DNA from: Mya arenaria
Lineage: Eukaryota; Mollusca; Bivalvia; Myida; Myidae
DNA length: 64,000 nucleotides
Reading direction: 5' to 3'
Assembly: GCF_026914265.1 (NCBI RefSeq)
Contig: NC_069124.1
Coordinates: 56,635,589 to 56,699,588 of the forward strand
The notes beneath the pieces are model-generated. The model was not told the DNA's origin. It searched no databases and saw nothing but the letters and a program-made list of their open reading frames with translations. The first letter of the stretch is position 1; every line of letters begins with the position of its first letter. The position numbers were made by a program, and so were the translations under genes. Below, piece by piece: positions 32,354 through 44,404 of the stretch.

Positions 32354-35300
32354 TGTCACGATTTACGCTCGATAGTATCAGTGTTCGAAGGGTCCCCCGT
32401 CACGGTTAACGCTCGATAGTATCAGGGTTCGAAGGATCCAATGTCACGGTAATGGTTCGATAGCATCAGGGTTCGGAGGTTCCTCTGTTACGGTTTTCGC
32501 TCGATAGCACCAGGGTTCGAAGGGTCCTCTGTCACGGTTTTCACTCGATAGCATCAGGGTTCGAAGGGTCCTCTGTCACGGTTTTCACTTGATAGCACCA
32601 GGGTTCGAAGGGTTCTCTGTCACGGTTTTCACTCGATAGCATCAGGGTTCGGAGGATCCTCTGTCACGGTTTTCGCTCGATAGCATCAGGGTTCGGAGGA
32701 TCCTCTGTTACGGTTTTCGCTCGATAGCATCAGGGTTCGGAGGATCCTCTGTCACGGTTTTCGCTCGATAGCATCAGGGTTCGGAGGGTCCTCTGTTACG
32801 GTTTTCACTCGATAGCACCAGGGTTCGAAGGGTCCTCTGTTACGTTTTTCACTCGATAGCACCAGGGTTCGGAGGTTCCTCTGTTACGGTTTTCACTCGA
32901 TAGTATCAGGGTTCGGAGGGTCCTCTGTTACGGTTTTCACTCAATAGCACCAGGGTTCGGAGGATCCTCTGTCATGGATTTCGCTTGATAGTATCAGGAA
33001 TCGAAGGATCCTCTGTCCCGGTTTTCACTCGATATCATCAGGGTTCGGAGGATCGATAATAACAAGGTTCGGATGATCCTCTGTCATGGCTTTCGCTCTA
33101 CAGTATCATGGCTCGTGAAATCCTCTGTCACGGTTTCCACTCGATAGTGTCATGGCTCGTGAGATCCTCTGTCACAGTTTCCGCTCGATAGTGTCATGGC
33201 TCGTGAGATCCTCTGTCACGGTTTCCGCTCGATAGTATCATGGCTCGTGAGATCCTCTGTCACGTTTTCCGCTCGATAGTGTCATGGCTCGTGAGATCCT
33301 CTGTCACGTTTTCCGCTCGATAGTGTCATGGCTCGTGAGATCCTCTGTCACGTTTTCCGCTCGATAGTGTCATGGCTCGTGAGATCCTCTGACACGGTTT
33401 CCGCTAGATAGTGTCATGGCTCGTGAGATCCTCTGACACGGTTTCCGCTCGATAGTGTCATGGCTCGTGAGATCCTCTGTCACGGTTTCCGCTCGATAGT
33501 GTCATGGCTCGTGAGATCCTCTGTCACGGTTTCCGCTCGATAGTGTCATGGCTCGTGAGATCCTCTGTCACGGTTTCCGCTCGATAGTGTCATGGCTCGT
33601 GAGATCCTCTGTCACGGTTTCCGCTCGATAGTGTCATGGCTCGTGAGATCCTCTGTCACGGTTTCCGCTCGATAGTGTCATGGCTCGTGTGATCCTCTGT
33701 CACGGTTTCCGCTCGATAGTGTCATGGCTCGTTTGATTCTCTGTCACGGTTTCCGCTCGATAGTGTCATGGCTCGTGAGATCCTCTGTGACGGGTTTCGC
33801 TTGATAGTATCAAGGTTCGGAGGATTCTCTGACACGGTTTTCGCTTGATAGTATCAGGGTTATGATGATCCTTTGTCACGGTTTTCGCTAGATAGTATCA
33901 GGGTTGCGATGATCCTCTGTCATGGCTTACACTCGATAGTATCAGGGTTATGATGATCGTCTGTCACGGTTTTCGCTAGATAGTATCAGGGTTACGATGA
34001 TCCTCTGTCACGATTTTCGCTAGATAGTATCAGGGTTACGATGATCCTTTGTCACGGTTTTCGCTTGATAGTATCAGGGTTACGATGATCTTCTGTCACG
34101 GTTTTCGCTTGATAGTATCAGCGTTTCGACGATCCTCTGTCACAGTTTGCACTAGATAGTATCAGCGTTACGATGATCCTCTGTCACGGTTTTCGCTAGA
34201 TAGTATCAGGGTTCGGAGGATTCTCTGACACGGTTTTCGCTTGATAGTATCAGGGTTACGATGATCCACTGTCATGGTTTTCACTAGATAGTATCAGGGT
34301 TCGTGAGATCCTCTGTCACGGTTTTCGCTTGATAGTATCAGGGCTCGTGAGATCCTCTGTCACGGTTTTCGCTTGATAGTTTCAGGGTTACGATGATCCT
34401 TTGTCACGGTTTTCGCTTGATAGTATCAGGGTTACGATGATCCTTTGTAACGGTTTTCGCTTGATAGTATCAGGGTTACGATGATCCTCTGTCACGGTTT
34501 TCGCTTGATAGTATCAGGGTTCGTGAGATCCTCTGTCACGGTTTTCGCTAGATGGTATCAGGGTTCGTGAGATCCTCTGACACGGTTTTCGCTTGATAGT
34601 ATCAGGGTTACGATGATCCTCTGTCACGGTGATCGCTTGATAGTATTAGGGTTCGTGAGATCCTCTGTCACTGTTTTCGCTTGATAGTATCAGGGCTACG
34701 ATTATCCTCTGTCACGTCTTTCGCTAGATAGTATCAGCGTTACGATGATCCTCTGTCACGGTTTTCACTGGATAGTATCAGTATAACGATGATCCTCTGT
34801 CACGGTTTTCGCTTGATAGTATCAGGGTAACGATGATCCTCTGTTACAGTTTTCGCAAGATAGTATCAGGGTTCGTGAGATCCTCTGTCACGGTTTTCGC
34901 TTGATAGTATCAGGGTTCGTGAGATCCTCTGTTATGGTTTTCGCTAGTTGGTATCAGGGTTACGATGATCCTCTGTCACAGTTTTCGCTTGATAGTATCA
35001 GGGTTACGATGATCCTCTGTCACGGTTTTCGCTTGATAGTATCAGGGTTCTTGAGATCCTCTGTCACTGTTTTCGCTTGATAGTATCAGGGTTACGATTA
35101 TCCTCTGTCACGGTTTTCGCTAGATAGTATCAGGGTTACGATGATCCTCTGTCACGGTTTTCGCTAGATAGAATCAGCGTTACGATGATCCTCTGTCACG
35201 GTTTTCACTTTATAGTATCATGACTCGTGAGATCCTCTGTCACGGTTTCCGCTCGATAGTGTCATGGCTCGTGAGATCCTCTGTCACGGTTTCCGCTCGA

Positions 35301-38300
35301 TAGTGTCATGGCTCGTGTGATCGTCTGACACGATTTCCGCTCGATAGTGTCATGGCTCGTGAGATTCTCTGTCACGGTTTCCGCTCGATAGTGTCATGGC
35401 TCGTGAGATCCTCTGTGACGGGTTTCGCTTGATAGTATCAAGGTTCGGAAGATTCTCTGACACGGTTTTCGCTTGATAGTATCAGGGTTACGATGATCCT
35501 TTGTCACGGTTTTCGCTAGATAGTATCAGGGTTGCGATGATCCTCTGTCATGGCTTACACTCGATAGTATCAGGGTTATGATGATCGTCTGTCACGGTTT
35601 TCGCTAGATAGTATCAGGGTTACGATGATCCTCTGTCACGGTTTTCGCTTGATAGTATCAGGGTTACGATGATCTTCTGTCACGGTTTTCGCTTGATAGT
35701 ATCAGCGTTTCGATGATCCTCTGTCACGGTTTTCGCTAGATAGTATCAGCGTTACGATGATCATCTGTCACGGTTTTTGCTAGATAGTATCAGGGTTCGG
35801 AGGATTCTCTGACACGGTTTTCGCTAGATAGTATCAGGGTTACGATGATCCTCTGTCATGGTTTTCGCTAGATAGTATCAGGGTTCGTGAGATCCTCTGT
35901 CACGGTTTTCGCTTGATAGTATCAGGGCTCGTGAGATCCTCTGTCACGGTTTTCGCTTGATAGTATCAGGGTTACGATGATCCTTTGTCACGGTTTTCGC
36001 TTGATAGTATCAGGGTTACGATGATCCTCTGTCACGGTTTTCGCTTGATAGTATCAGGGTTCGTGAGATCCTCTGTCACGGTTTTCGCTAGATGGTATCA
36101 GGGTTCGTGAGATCCTCTGTCACGGTTTTCGCTTGATAGTATCAGGGTTACGATTATCCTCTGTCACGGTGATCGCTTGATAGTATTAGGGTTCGTGAGA
36201 TCCTCTGTCACTGTTTTCGCTTGATAGTATCAGGGCTACGATTATCCTCTGTCACGGTTTTCGCTAGATAGTATCAGCGTTACGATGATCCTCTGTCACG
36301 GTTTTCACTTGATAGTATCAGGGTAACGATGATCCTCTGTCACAGTTTTCGCAAGATAGTATCAGGGTTCGTGAGATCCTCTGTCACGGTTTTCGCTTGA
36401 TAGTATCAGGGTTCTTGAGATCCTCTGTCATGGTTTTCGCTAGATGGTATCAGGGTTACGATGATCCTCTGTCACAGTTTTCGCTTGATAGTATCAGGGT
36501 TACGATGATCCTCTGTCACGGTGATCGCTTGATAGTATCAGGGTTCGTGAGATCCTCTGTCACTGTTTTCGCTTGATAGTATCAGGGTTACGATTATCCT
36601 CTGTCACGGTTTTCGCTAGATAGAATCAGCGTTACGATGATCCTCTGTCACGGTTTTCGCTAGATAGTATCAGCGTTACGATGATCCTCTGTCACGGTTT
36701 CGCTTGATAGTATCAGGGTAACGATGATCTTCTGTCACGGTTTTCGCTTGATAGTATCAGGGTAACGATGATCCTCTGTCACGGTTTTCGCTAGATATTA
36801 TCAGGGTAACGATGATCCTCTATCATGGCTTTCACTCGATAGTATCAGGGTTCGGAGGATTCTCTGACACGGTATTCGCTAGATAGTATCAGGGTTACGA
36901 TGATCCTCTGTCACGGTTTTCGCTAGATAGTATCAGGGTTCGTGAGATCCTCTGTCATGGTTTTCGCTTGATAGTATCAGGGTTCGTGAGATCCTCTGTC
37001 ATGGTTTTCGCTAGATAGTATCAGGGTTACGATGATCCTCTGTCACGGTTTTCGCTTGATAGTATCAGGGTTCGTGAGATCCTCTGTCATGGTTTTCGCT
37101 TGATAGTATCAGGGTTCGTGAGATCCTCTGTCATGGTTTTCGCTAGATAGAATCAGCGTTACGATGATCCTCTGTCACGGTTTTCGCTAGATAGTATCAG
37201 CGTTACGATGATCCTCTGTCACGGTTTTCGCTAGATAGTATCAGCGTTCGTGAGATCCTCTGTCATGGTTTTCGCTTGATAGTATCAGGGTTCGTGAGAT
37301 CCTCTGTCATGGTTTTCGCTAGATAGAATCAGCGTTACGATGATCCTCTGTCACGGTTTTCGCTAGATAGTATCAGCGTTACGATGATCCTCTGTCACGG
37401 TTTCGCTTGATAGTATCAGGGTAACGATGATCTTCTGTCACGGTTTTCGCTTGATAGTATCAGGGTAACGATGATCCTCTGTCACGGTTTTCGCTAGATA
37501 TTATCAGGGTAACGATGATCCTCTATCATGGCTTTCACTCGATAGTATCAGGGTTCGGAGGATTCTCTGACACGGTATTCGCTAGATAGTATCAGGGTTA
37601 CGATGATCCTCTGTCACGGTTTTCGCTAGATAGTATCAGGGTTCGTGAGATCCTCTGTCATGGTTTTCGCTAGATAGTATCAGGGTTCGGAGGATTCTCT
37701 GACACGGTATTCGCTAGATAGTATCAGGGTTACGATGATCCTCTGTCACGGTTTTCGCTAGATAGTATCAGGGTTCGTGAGATCCTCTGTCATGGTTTTC
37801 GCTTGATAGTATCAGGGTTCGTGAGATCCTCTGTCATGGTTTTCGCTAGATAGCATCAGGGTTTGTGAGATCCTCTGTCATGGTTTTCGCTAGATAGTAT
37901 CAGGGTTCGTGAGATCCTCTGTCATGGTTTTCGCTAGATAGTATCAGGGTTCGTGAGATCCTCTGTCATGGTTTTCACTAGATGGTATCAGGGTTCGTGA
38001 GATCCTCTGTCACGATTTTCGCTAGATAGTATTAGGGTTCCGATGATCCTCTGTCAAGGCTTTCACTTTATAGTATCAGATTTCGGAGGATTCTCTGACA
38101 CGGTATTCGCTAGATAGTATCAGGGTTACGATGATCCTCTGTCACGGTTTTCACTTGATAGTATCAGGGTAACGATGATCCTCTGTCACAGTTTTCGCAA
38201 GATAGTATCAGGGTTCGTGAGATCCTCTGTCACGGTTTTCGCTTGATAGTATCAGGGTTCTTGAGATCCTCTGTCATGGTTTTCGTTAGATGGTATCAGG

Positions 38301-40362
38301 GTTACGATGATCCTCTGTCACAGTTTTCGCTTGATAGTATCAGGGTTACGATGATCCTCTGTCACGGTGATCGCTTGATAGTATCAGGGTTCGTGAGATC
38401 CTCTGTCATGGTTTTCGCTTGATAGTATCAGGGTTACGATTATCCTCTGTCACGGTTTTCGCTAGATAGAATCAGCGTTACGATGATCCTCTGTCACGGT
38501 TTTCGCTAGATAGTATCAGCGTTACGATGATCCTCTGTCACGGTTTCGCTTGATAGTATCAGGGTAACGATGATCTTCTGTCACGGTTTTCGCTTGATAG
38601 TATCAGGGTAACGATGATCCTCTGTCACGGTTTTCGCTAGATATTATCAGGGTAACGATGATCCTCTATCATGGCTTTCACTCGATAGTATCAGGGTTCG
38701 GAGGATTCTCTGACACGGTATTCGCTAGATAGTATCAGGGTTACGATGATCCTCTGTCACGGTTTTCACTTGATAGTATCAGGGTAACGATGATCCTCTG
38801 TCACAGTTTTCGCAAGATAGTATCAGGGTTCGTGAGATCCTCTGTCACGGTTTTCGCTTGATAGTATCAGGGTTCTTGAGATCCTCTGTCATGGTTTTCG
38901 CTAGATGGTATCAGGGTTACGATGATCCTCTGTCACAGTTTTCGCTTGATAGTATCAGGGTTACGATGATCCTCTGTCACGGTGATCGCTTGATAGTATC
39001 AGGGTTCGTGAGATCCTCTGTCATGGTTTTCGCTAGATAGTATCAGGGTTCGGAGGATTCTCTGACACGGTATTCGCTAGATAGTATCAGGGTTCGTGAG
39101 ATCCTCTGTCATGGTTTTCGCTTGATAGTATCAGGGTTCGTGAGATCCTCTGTCATGGTTTTCGCTAGATAGCATCAGGGTTTGTGAGATCCTCTGTCAT
39201 GGTTTTCGCTAGATAGTATCAGGGTTCGTGAGATCCTCTGTCATGGTTTTCGCTAGATAGTATCAGGGTTCGTGAGATCCTCTGTCATGGTTTTCGCTAG
39301 ATGGTATCAGGGTTCGTGAGATCCTCTGTCACGATTTTCGCTAGATAGTATTAGGGTTCCGATGATCCTCTGTCAAGGCTTTCACTTTATAGTATCAGAT
39401 TTCGGAGGATTCTCTGACACGGTATTCGCTAGATAGTATCAGGGTTACGATGATCCTCTGTCACGGTTTTCGCTAGATAGTATCAGGGTTCGTGAGATCC
39501 TCTATCATGGTTTTCGCTCGATAGTATCAGGGTTCGTGAGATCCTCTGTCACGGTTTTCGCTAGATTGTATCAGGATTCGTGAGATTCTCTGTCACGGTT
39601 TTCGCTAGATGGTATCAGGATTCGTGAGATCCTCTGTCACGGTTTTCGCTCGATTGTATCAGGGTTCGTGAGATCCTCTGTCACTGTTTTCGATAGATGG
39701 TATCAGGGTTCGTGAGATCCTCTGTCATGGTTTTCGCTAGATGGTATCAGGATTCGTGAGATCCTCTGTCACGGTTTTCGCTAGATAGTATCAGGGTTCG
39801 TGAGATCCTCTGTCACGGCTTTCGCTAGATGGTATCAGGGTTCATGAGATCGTCTGTCACGGTTTTCGCTAGATGGTATCAGGGTTCGTGAGATCCTCTG
39901 TCACGGTTTTCGCTAGATAGTATCAGTGTTCGTGAAATCCTCTGTCATGGTTTTCGCTAGATAGTATCAGGGTTCGTGAGATCCTCTGTCACGTTTTTCG
40001 CTAGATGGTATCAGGGTTCGTGAGATCCTCTGTCACGGTTTTCGCTAGATGGTATCAGGGTTCGTGAGATCCTCTGTCACGGTTTTCGCTCGATTGCACA
40101 GGGTTCGTGAGATCCTCTGTCACGGTTTTCGCTAGATGGTATGAGGGTTCGTGAGATCCTTTGTCACGGTTTTCGCTAGATGGTATCAGGGTTCGTGAGA
40201 TCCTCTATCACGGTTTTCGGTAGATGGTATCAGGATTCGTGAGATCCTCTGTCACGGTTTTCGCTCGATTGTATCAGGGTTCGTGAGATCCTCTGTCACG
40301 GTTTTCTCTTGAAAGTATCAGGGTTCGAAGGGTCCTCCGGCATGGATTTCGTTCGATAGCTT
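32354..40362. repeat. 44-bp minisatellite array (~182 copies, 8 kb)
   Basis: The typical monomer is gatcctctgtcacggttttc followed by gcttgatagtatcagggtta and cgat. Subfamilies occupy domains: a ttcggagg type (about 32.4-33.05 kb), a tgtcatggctcgtgaga type (33.1-33.8 and 35.2-35.4 kb), a ttacgatgat type mixed with ttcgtgaga through the middle, and a ggtatcaggattcgtgag type (about 39.5-40.3 kb). Larger blocks repeat exactly in multiples of 44 bp. Short ORFs across it are artefacts. Nothing suggests a protein or RNA product. Confidence 0.98.
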
Positions 40363-40947
40363 CGGAAGGGGTTATTTATAATAGCGTCTTTTTCGTAAAT
40401 AAACAGCGTACAAAGTTGAAATAGTTAACTTCTTCTTATGTCCTTGAAATAAGTGGCATGCTTGAACATGTGTCATGGATTTTAAAGGTTTGTGTCATTT
40501 GTGTGACAGGTTTGTGGACGATTGATATGAAATCGCTTGATCAAAGTGATTTTACTCTTTGCAGACACAGATGTTTTCTTCCACGTTTCAATAAAAGCCA
40601 ATGACTCTGATATTTGTCTGAAGTTACAGTTCCATAAATTTATGAGCGGTTTATCTCCCTGTACAGACACACTTAAATTGAATTCTTGAGATTATTATAT
40701 TGTTCACTGTGTAACGTAAACGCACGTCTACTAGTAACTTACAATAAAAAATTAACAGGCCTTATCTCTTTCAAAACATAATACACAACATATCACAAAC
40801 ATAAAACTATGGCAGGCAATAAATGGCCACTTAAATTGCATATTCTGTTGTAAATGATGGTGATGCGTGAGGGCTTGTTTACAAAATATGTGTTATGAAA
40901 TATTGTTTACATTAATTCTACTGTAATACTTTACTGTCAAAACAGCA
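40363..40947. other. AT-rich intergenic DNA
   Basis: No gene recognised; a 62-codon minus-strand ORF at 40482-40670 has no known domain. Confidence 0.5.
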
Positions 40948-41408
40948 TTAAAGGGGCTAGACACCACATGGTCCCAAAATCGGCAATTTCCTCAAGACAA
41001 GCCATCAATTGTCAATATGAGCTAGTATGAGGTCGAAAATACCATACCTCATTTTACATGATTAAAATCATATTTTGTCGCTATCTCAGCGGAGTTCACC
41101 CATTTCAAAATAGCACAAAATGGTTTCCCAGTTTATAGAATGTATATTTAGCACGTGAATGTGACGTGATTCGTAAAGATACATATTACGACGCTATTTT
41201 TAGATTAACTTGGATTTTTATGGTAGACAAACCAAGTAGCTTTCGACTTAGAAATGTACGTAAAAACTGCGAAAGATGCATGTGACGTAAGCGTTGTCAG
41301 TAAATAATATTCAATGCGTTGTACACAGCGATATCAATTTTATGTTAGTTTTTGACATTGATCTTTTGTTCGTGCAAATTGAATCATCTGGTGTCTAAGT
41401 CCCTTTAA
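40948..41408. mobile_element. 461-bp TTAA-flanked inverted-repeat element
   Basis: The left border is TTAA then AGGGGCTAGACACCA; the right border is TGGTGTCTAAGTCCCT then TTAA. The ~15-bp ends are inverted repeats with two differences, and both sit on TTAA, the target site used by piggyBac and Kolobok type elements. No transposase is inside, so it is a non-autonomous copy. Confidence 0.75.
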
Positions 41409-42960
41409 ATGAAATGGATTCAAAATATCGGATTGAACAAGGACACCGATCAAAATCTCATCACATAATCGCTATTTATAGGTTTCAGAACCATGTCGAT
41501 ACATTTAACGATAATGAAGTAATACGATTTCAATAATCATTTTTAAACTGATACTTTACTTCAGAAATCGACATATTCTGCACGTTAAATTAGTATAAAA
41601 CTTTAAATTTGATTGGAGGTTTAACAAGATTCAGCAGTGTATTAATATGTGTATTTGCTTTGGAATGCATTTTGATAAAAGGAATTTGAACAGATACAAT
41701 AGCACAAAAATATCGAATTTATCTTTGCATTGCTTTTCCATTGAACTATTTTCGATAGTTATAAATTTCATTTACTTGTTAGTCGACTTCAATTGTCTCA
41801 CCATAATGGAAATGTTTGCTCGCTCGTCGAAACCCCGTAAGAACTCTTCTGAGACTTGATCAAAAGCCGTGACACTCTCGATCAACATTCGGAATATCTC
41901 CGCCATTTTCCATCAAAAACAACATCAGATATGTATGCCGGTTCACCAGTAGAGGTAGTTCGTAAATAAATGAATACTACTGTTAATAAGGTGTAGTGTT
42001 TTAACGTGCATTTTGTATTTCAAAATTTTAATTGTTTGCCAGTGAAGTGTTTAATTGCATAAATATTTTAGGTTCCCAAGAGTAAAGTCATTTTGCTTAA
42101 GTTCTAAATTGAATTTGAAATTAATACGCGATCTACTTGCAGTGTAGTTAAATGTAAATATTTCTGACATGTAAACCGTCCATATACATCCGAGGTTGTT
42201 TTCGATGGAATATGGCCGAGGATTTACGAATGTATCGAACAAAAGCCGTGACAGAGGATCTTCCGAAAGGGCGATAAGCACGGGGTATGTTATACGGCAT
42301 GTAGCTGCAACCCGTGAAATTGGGCCCACATGAGCTAAGGAATCCTCGGCATCCCAGTGCATAATATCATATAGGTTATGATACACTGGCGTGCCGAGGA
42401 TGGAGCTAAGGTGAAAATAAAAAAGAGGTAGCACCACAGACGACCATTCTAACGAAACACGGACCGCTCGGGAGCACCACTATACAGAGACTTTATTTGA
42501 TTGCCTCACTTGTAACTTAACGATACTTACTGTGTATATACGATTTTGAAAATTCAATAAATAAGAATCCAACGCCATTTAAAATGTCCAAGTTTACGTC
42601 CGACATAAAGCGTGTATATTTTACTAAATGATACAAATAAACAAACCAAGCCAGTTGCTTCAGCATATCGAAAACGCCTCCTCCACTATATTGTTTGTAT
42701 GTATACAAATGTTTATAACTCTAATTGAAAGGAGCAAATGGATAAATATAGAAGGACAACAGTCAACGTATAAGTGAATGGCGTCGAAATATACCCGCAC
42801 AATATTTATAAAACGGTAACAGAAAAAAAAACACGGTACAAATTGCGAAATAAACATCTGGGAACAACAAAGAAACAAAACCCTACGCTGGTCTTGGCAT
42901 GCGGAAGAACGTCAACAGACGAAAGGGTAAGAAATACAACATATGATGAAGTATGTAAAT
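41409..42960. other. Low-copy DNA with two inverted 44-bp-like monomers
   Basis: Reverse complements at about 42235-42270 (cggaagatcctctgtcacgg then cttttgttcgata) and about 41855-41885 (gtcacggcttttgatcaag) resemble the 44-bp satellite monomer in opposite orientation. A 128-codon minus-strand ORF (42051-42437, starts MVLPLFYFHLSSILG, contains IMHWDAEDSLAHVG) overlaps the first; I recognise no family and it may be chance. Confidence 0.6.
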
Positions 42961-44404
42961 TGGTCCTATGAAAACGTCTACTGCACACTTGATTATTGGT
43001 CCCAGACAAAGGTCTATCTCACACTTGATTATTGGTCCCAGACAAAGGTCTATCTCATACTTGATTATTGGTCCCAGACAAAGGTCTATCTCATACTTGA
43101 TTATTGGTCCCAGACAAAGGTCTACCTCACTCTTTATTATTGGTTCCATGTATAAAAGGTCAACTTCACACTAGATTTTTGATTCCAAGTAAAGGTCTCC
43201 ATCACACTTGATTATTGGTCACAGGTAAAGGTCTACCTCACACTAGATTTTTGATTCCTGGTAAAGGTCTACCTCACACTTAATTATTGGTCCCAGGTAA
43301 AGGTCTACCTCACACTTGATTTTTGATTCCTGGTAAAGGTCTATCTCACACTTGAGTTTTGATTCCAGGTAATGGTCTACCTCGCATTTAATTATTGGTC
43401 CGAGATAAAGGTCTACCTAAAACTTAATTATTGGTCGAAGGTAAAGGTCTACCTCACACTTAATTATTGGGCCCATGTAAAGGTCTACCTCATACTTTGT
43501 TATTGGTCCTAGGAAAAGGTCTTCCTCACACTTGATTATTGGTCCCATGTAAAAGTATACCTAACACTTTATTATTGGTCCCAGGAAAAGGTCTACCTCC
43601 CACTTAATTATTGGTCCCAGGTAAAGGTCTACCTAACACTTCATTATTGGTCCCAGGTAAGGTCTACCTCATATTTGATTATTGGTCCCAGGAAAAGGTC
43701 TACCTAACACTTGATTATTGGTCCGAGGAAAAGGTCTACCTAACACTTGATTATTGGTCCGAGGAAAAGGTCTACCTAACACCTGTTTATTGGTTCCAGG
43801 AAAAGGTCTACCTCATACTTGATTATTGTTCCCAGGAAAAGGTCTACCTCATATTTTATTATTGGTCCCAGGTAAAGGTCTACCTTACACTTGATTATTG
43901 GTCCCAGGTAAAGGTCTACCTCACCCTTGATTATTGGTCCTAGGAAAAGGTCTACCTCATACTTTATTATTGGTCCCAGGAAAAGGTCTATCTCACACTT
44001 GATTTTTGGTTCCAGGAAAAGGTCTACCTAACACTTGATATTGTTCCCAGGAATGGGTCTACCTAACACTTGATTATTGGTCCCAGGAAAAGGTCTACCT
44101 CATACTTTATTACTGGTCCCAGGAAAAGGTCTACCTCATACTTTATTATTGGTCCAAGGAAAAGGTCTACCTCATACTTTATTATTGGTCCCAGGAAAAG
44201 GTCTACCTCACACTTGATTATTGATTCCTGGTAAAGGTATACCTAACACTTAATTATTGGTTTCAGGTAAAGGTCTACCTAACACTTGATTTTTGGTACC
44301 AGGAAAAGGTCTACCTCAAACTTAATTATTGGTCCCAGGAAAAGGTCTACCTCACACTTGATTATTGATTCCTGGTAAAGGTTTACCTAACACTTGATTT
44401 TTGT
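42961..44404. repeat. 36-bp minisatellite array (~40 copies)
   Basis: The unit is ttgattattggtcccaggta followed by aaggtctacctcacac (36 bp). Since 36 is a multiple of 3, long frames stay open (YWSQEKVYLTLD-type peptides on the plus strand), which explains the 65-110 codon ORFs here. Variants caggtaaagg, caggaaaagg and cagacaaagg are interspersed; the cagacaaagg type clusters at the left edge. Confidence 0.96.

Noticed and set aside
32354-33000. B-box-like ggttcgaagg in the 44-bp monomers
   Set aside because: The last C residues of the B box are missing and no A box or fold accompanies it.
32354-40362. CRISPR-like array
   Set aside because: Repeats are contiguous 44-bp monomers with no unique spacers, in eukaryotic DNA.
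42051-42437. 128-codon minus-strand ORF as a gene
   Set aside because: No recognisable domain, no splice context, and part of it is a satellite-like monomer. Kept only as a remark.
43611-43943. 110-codon ORF (YWSQEKVYLTLD repeats)
   Set aside because: An open frame is expected because the 36-bp unit is divisible by three and has no stop in that frame; the frame breaks wherever an indel occurs.
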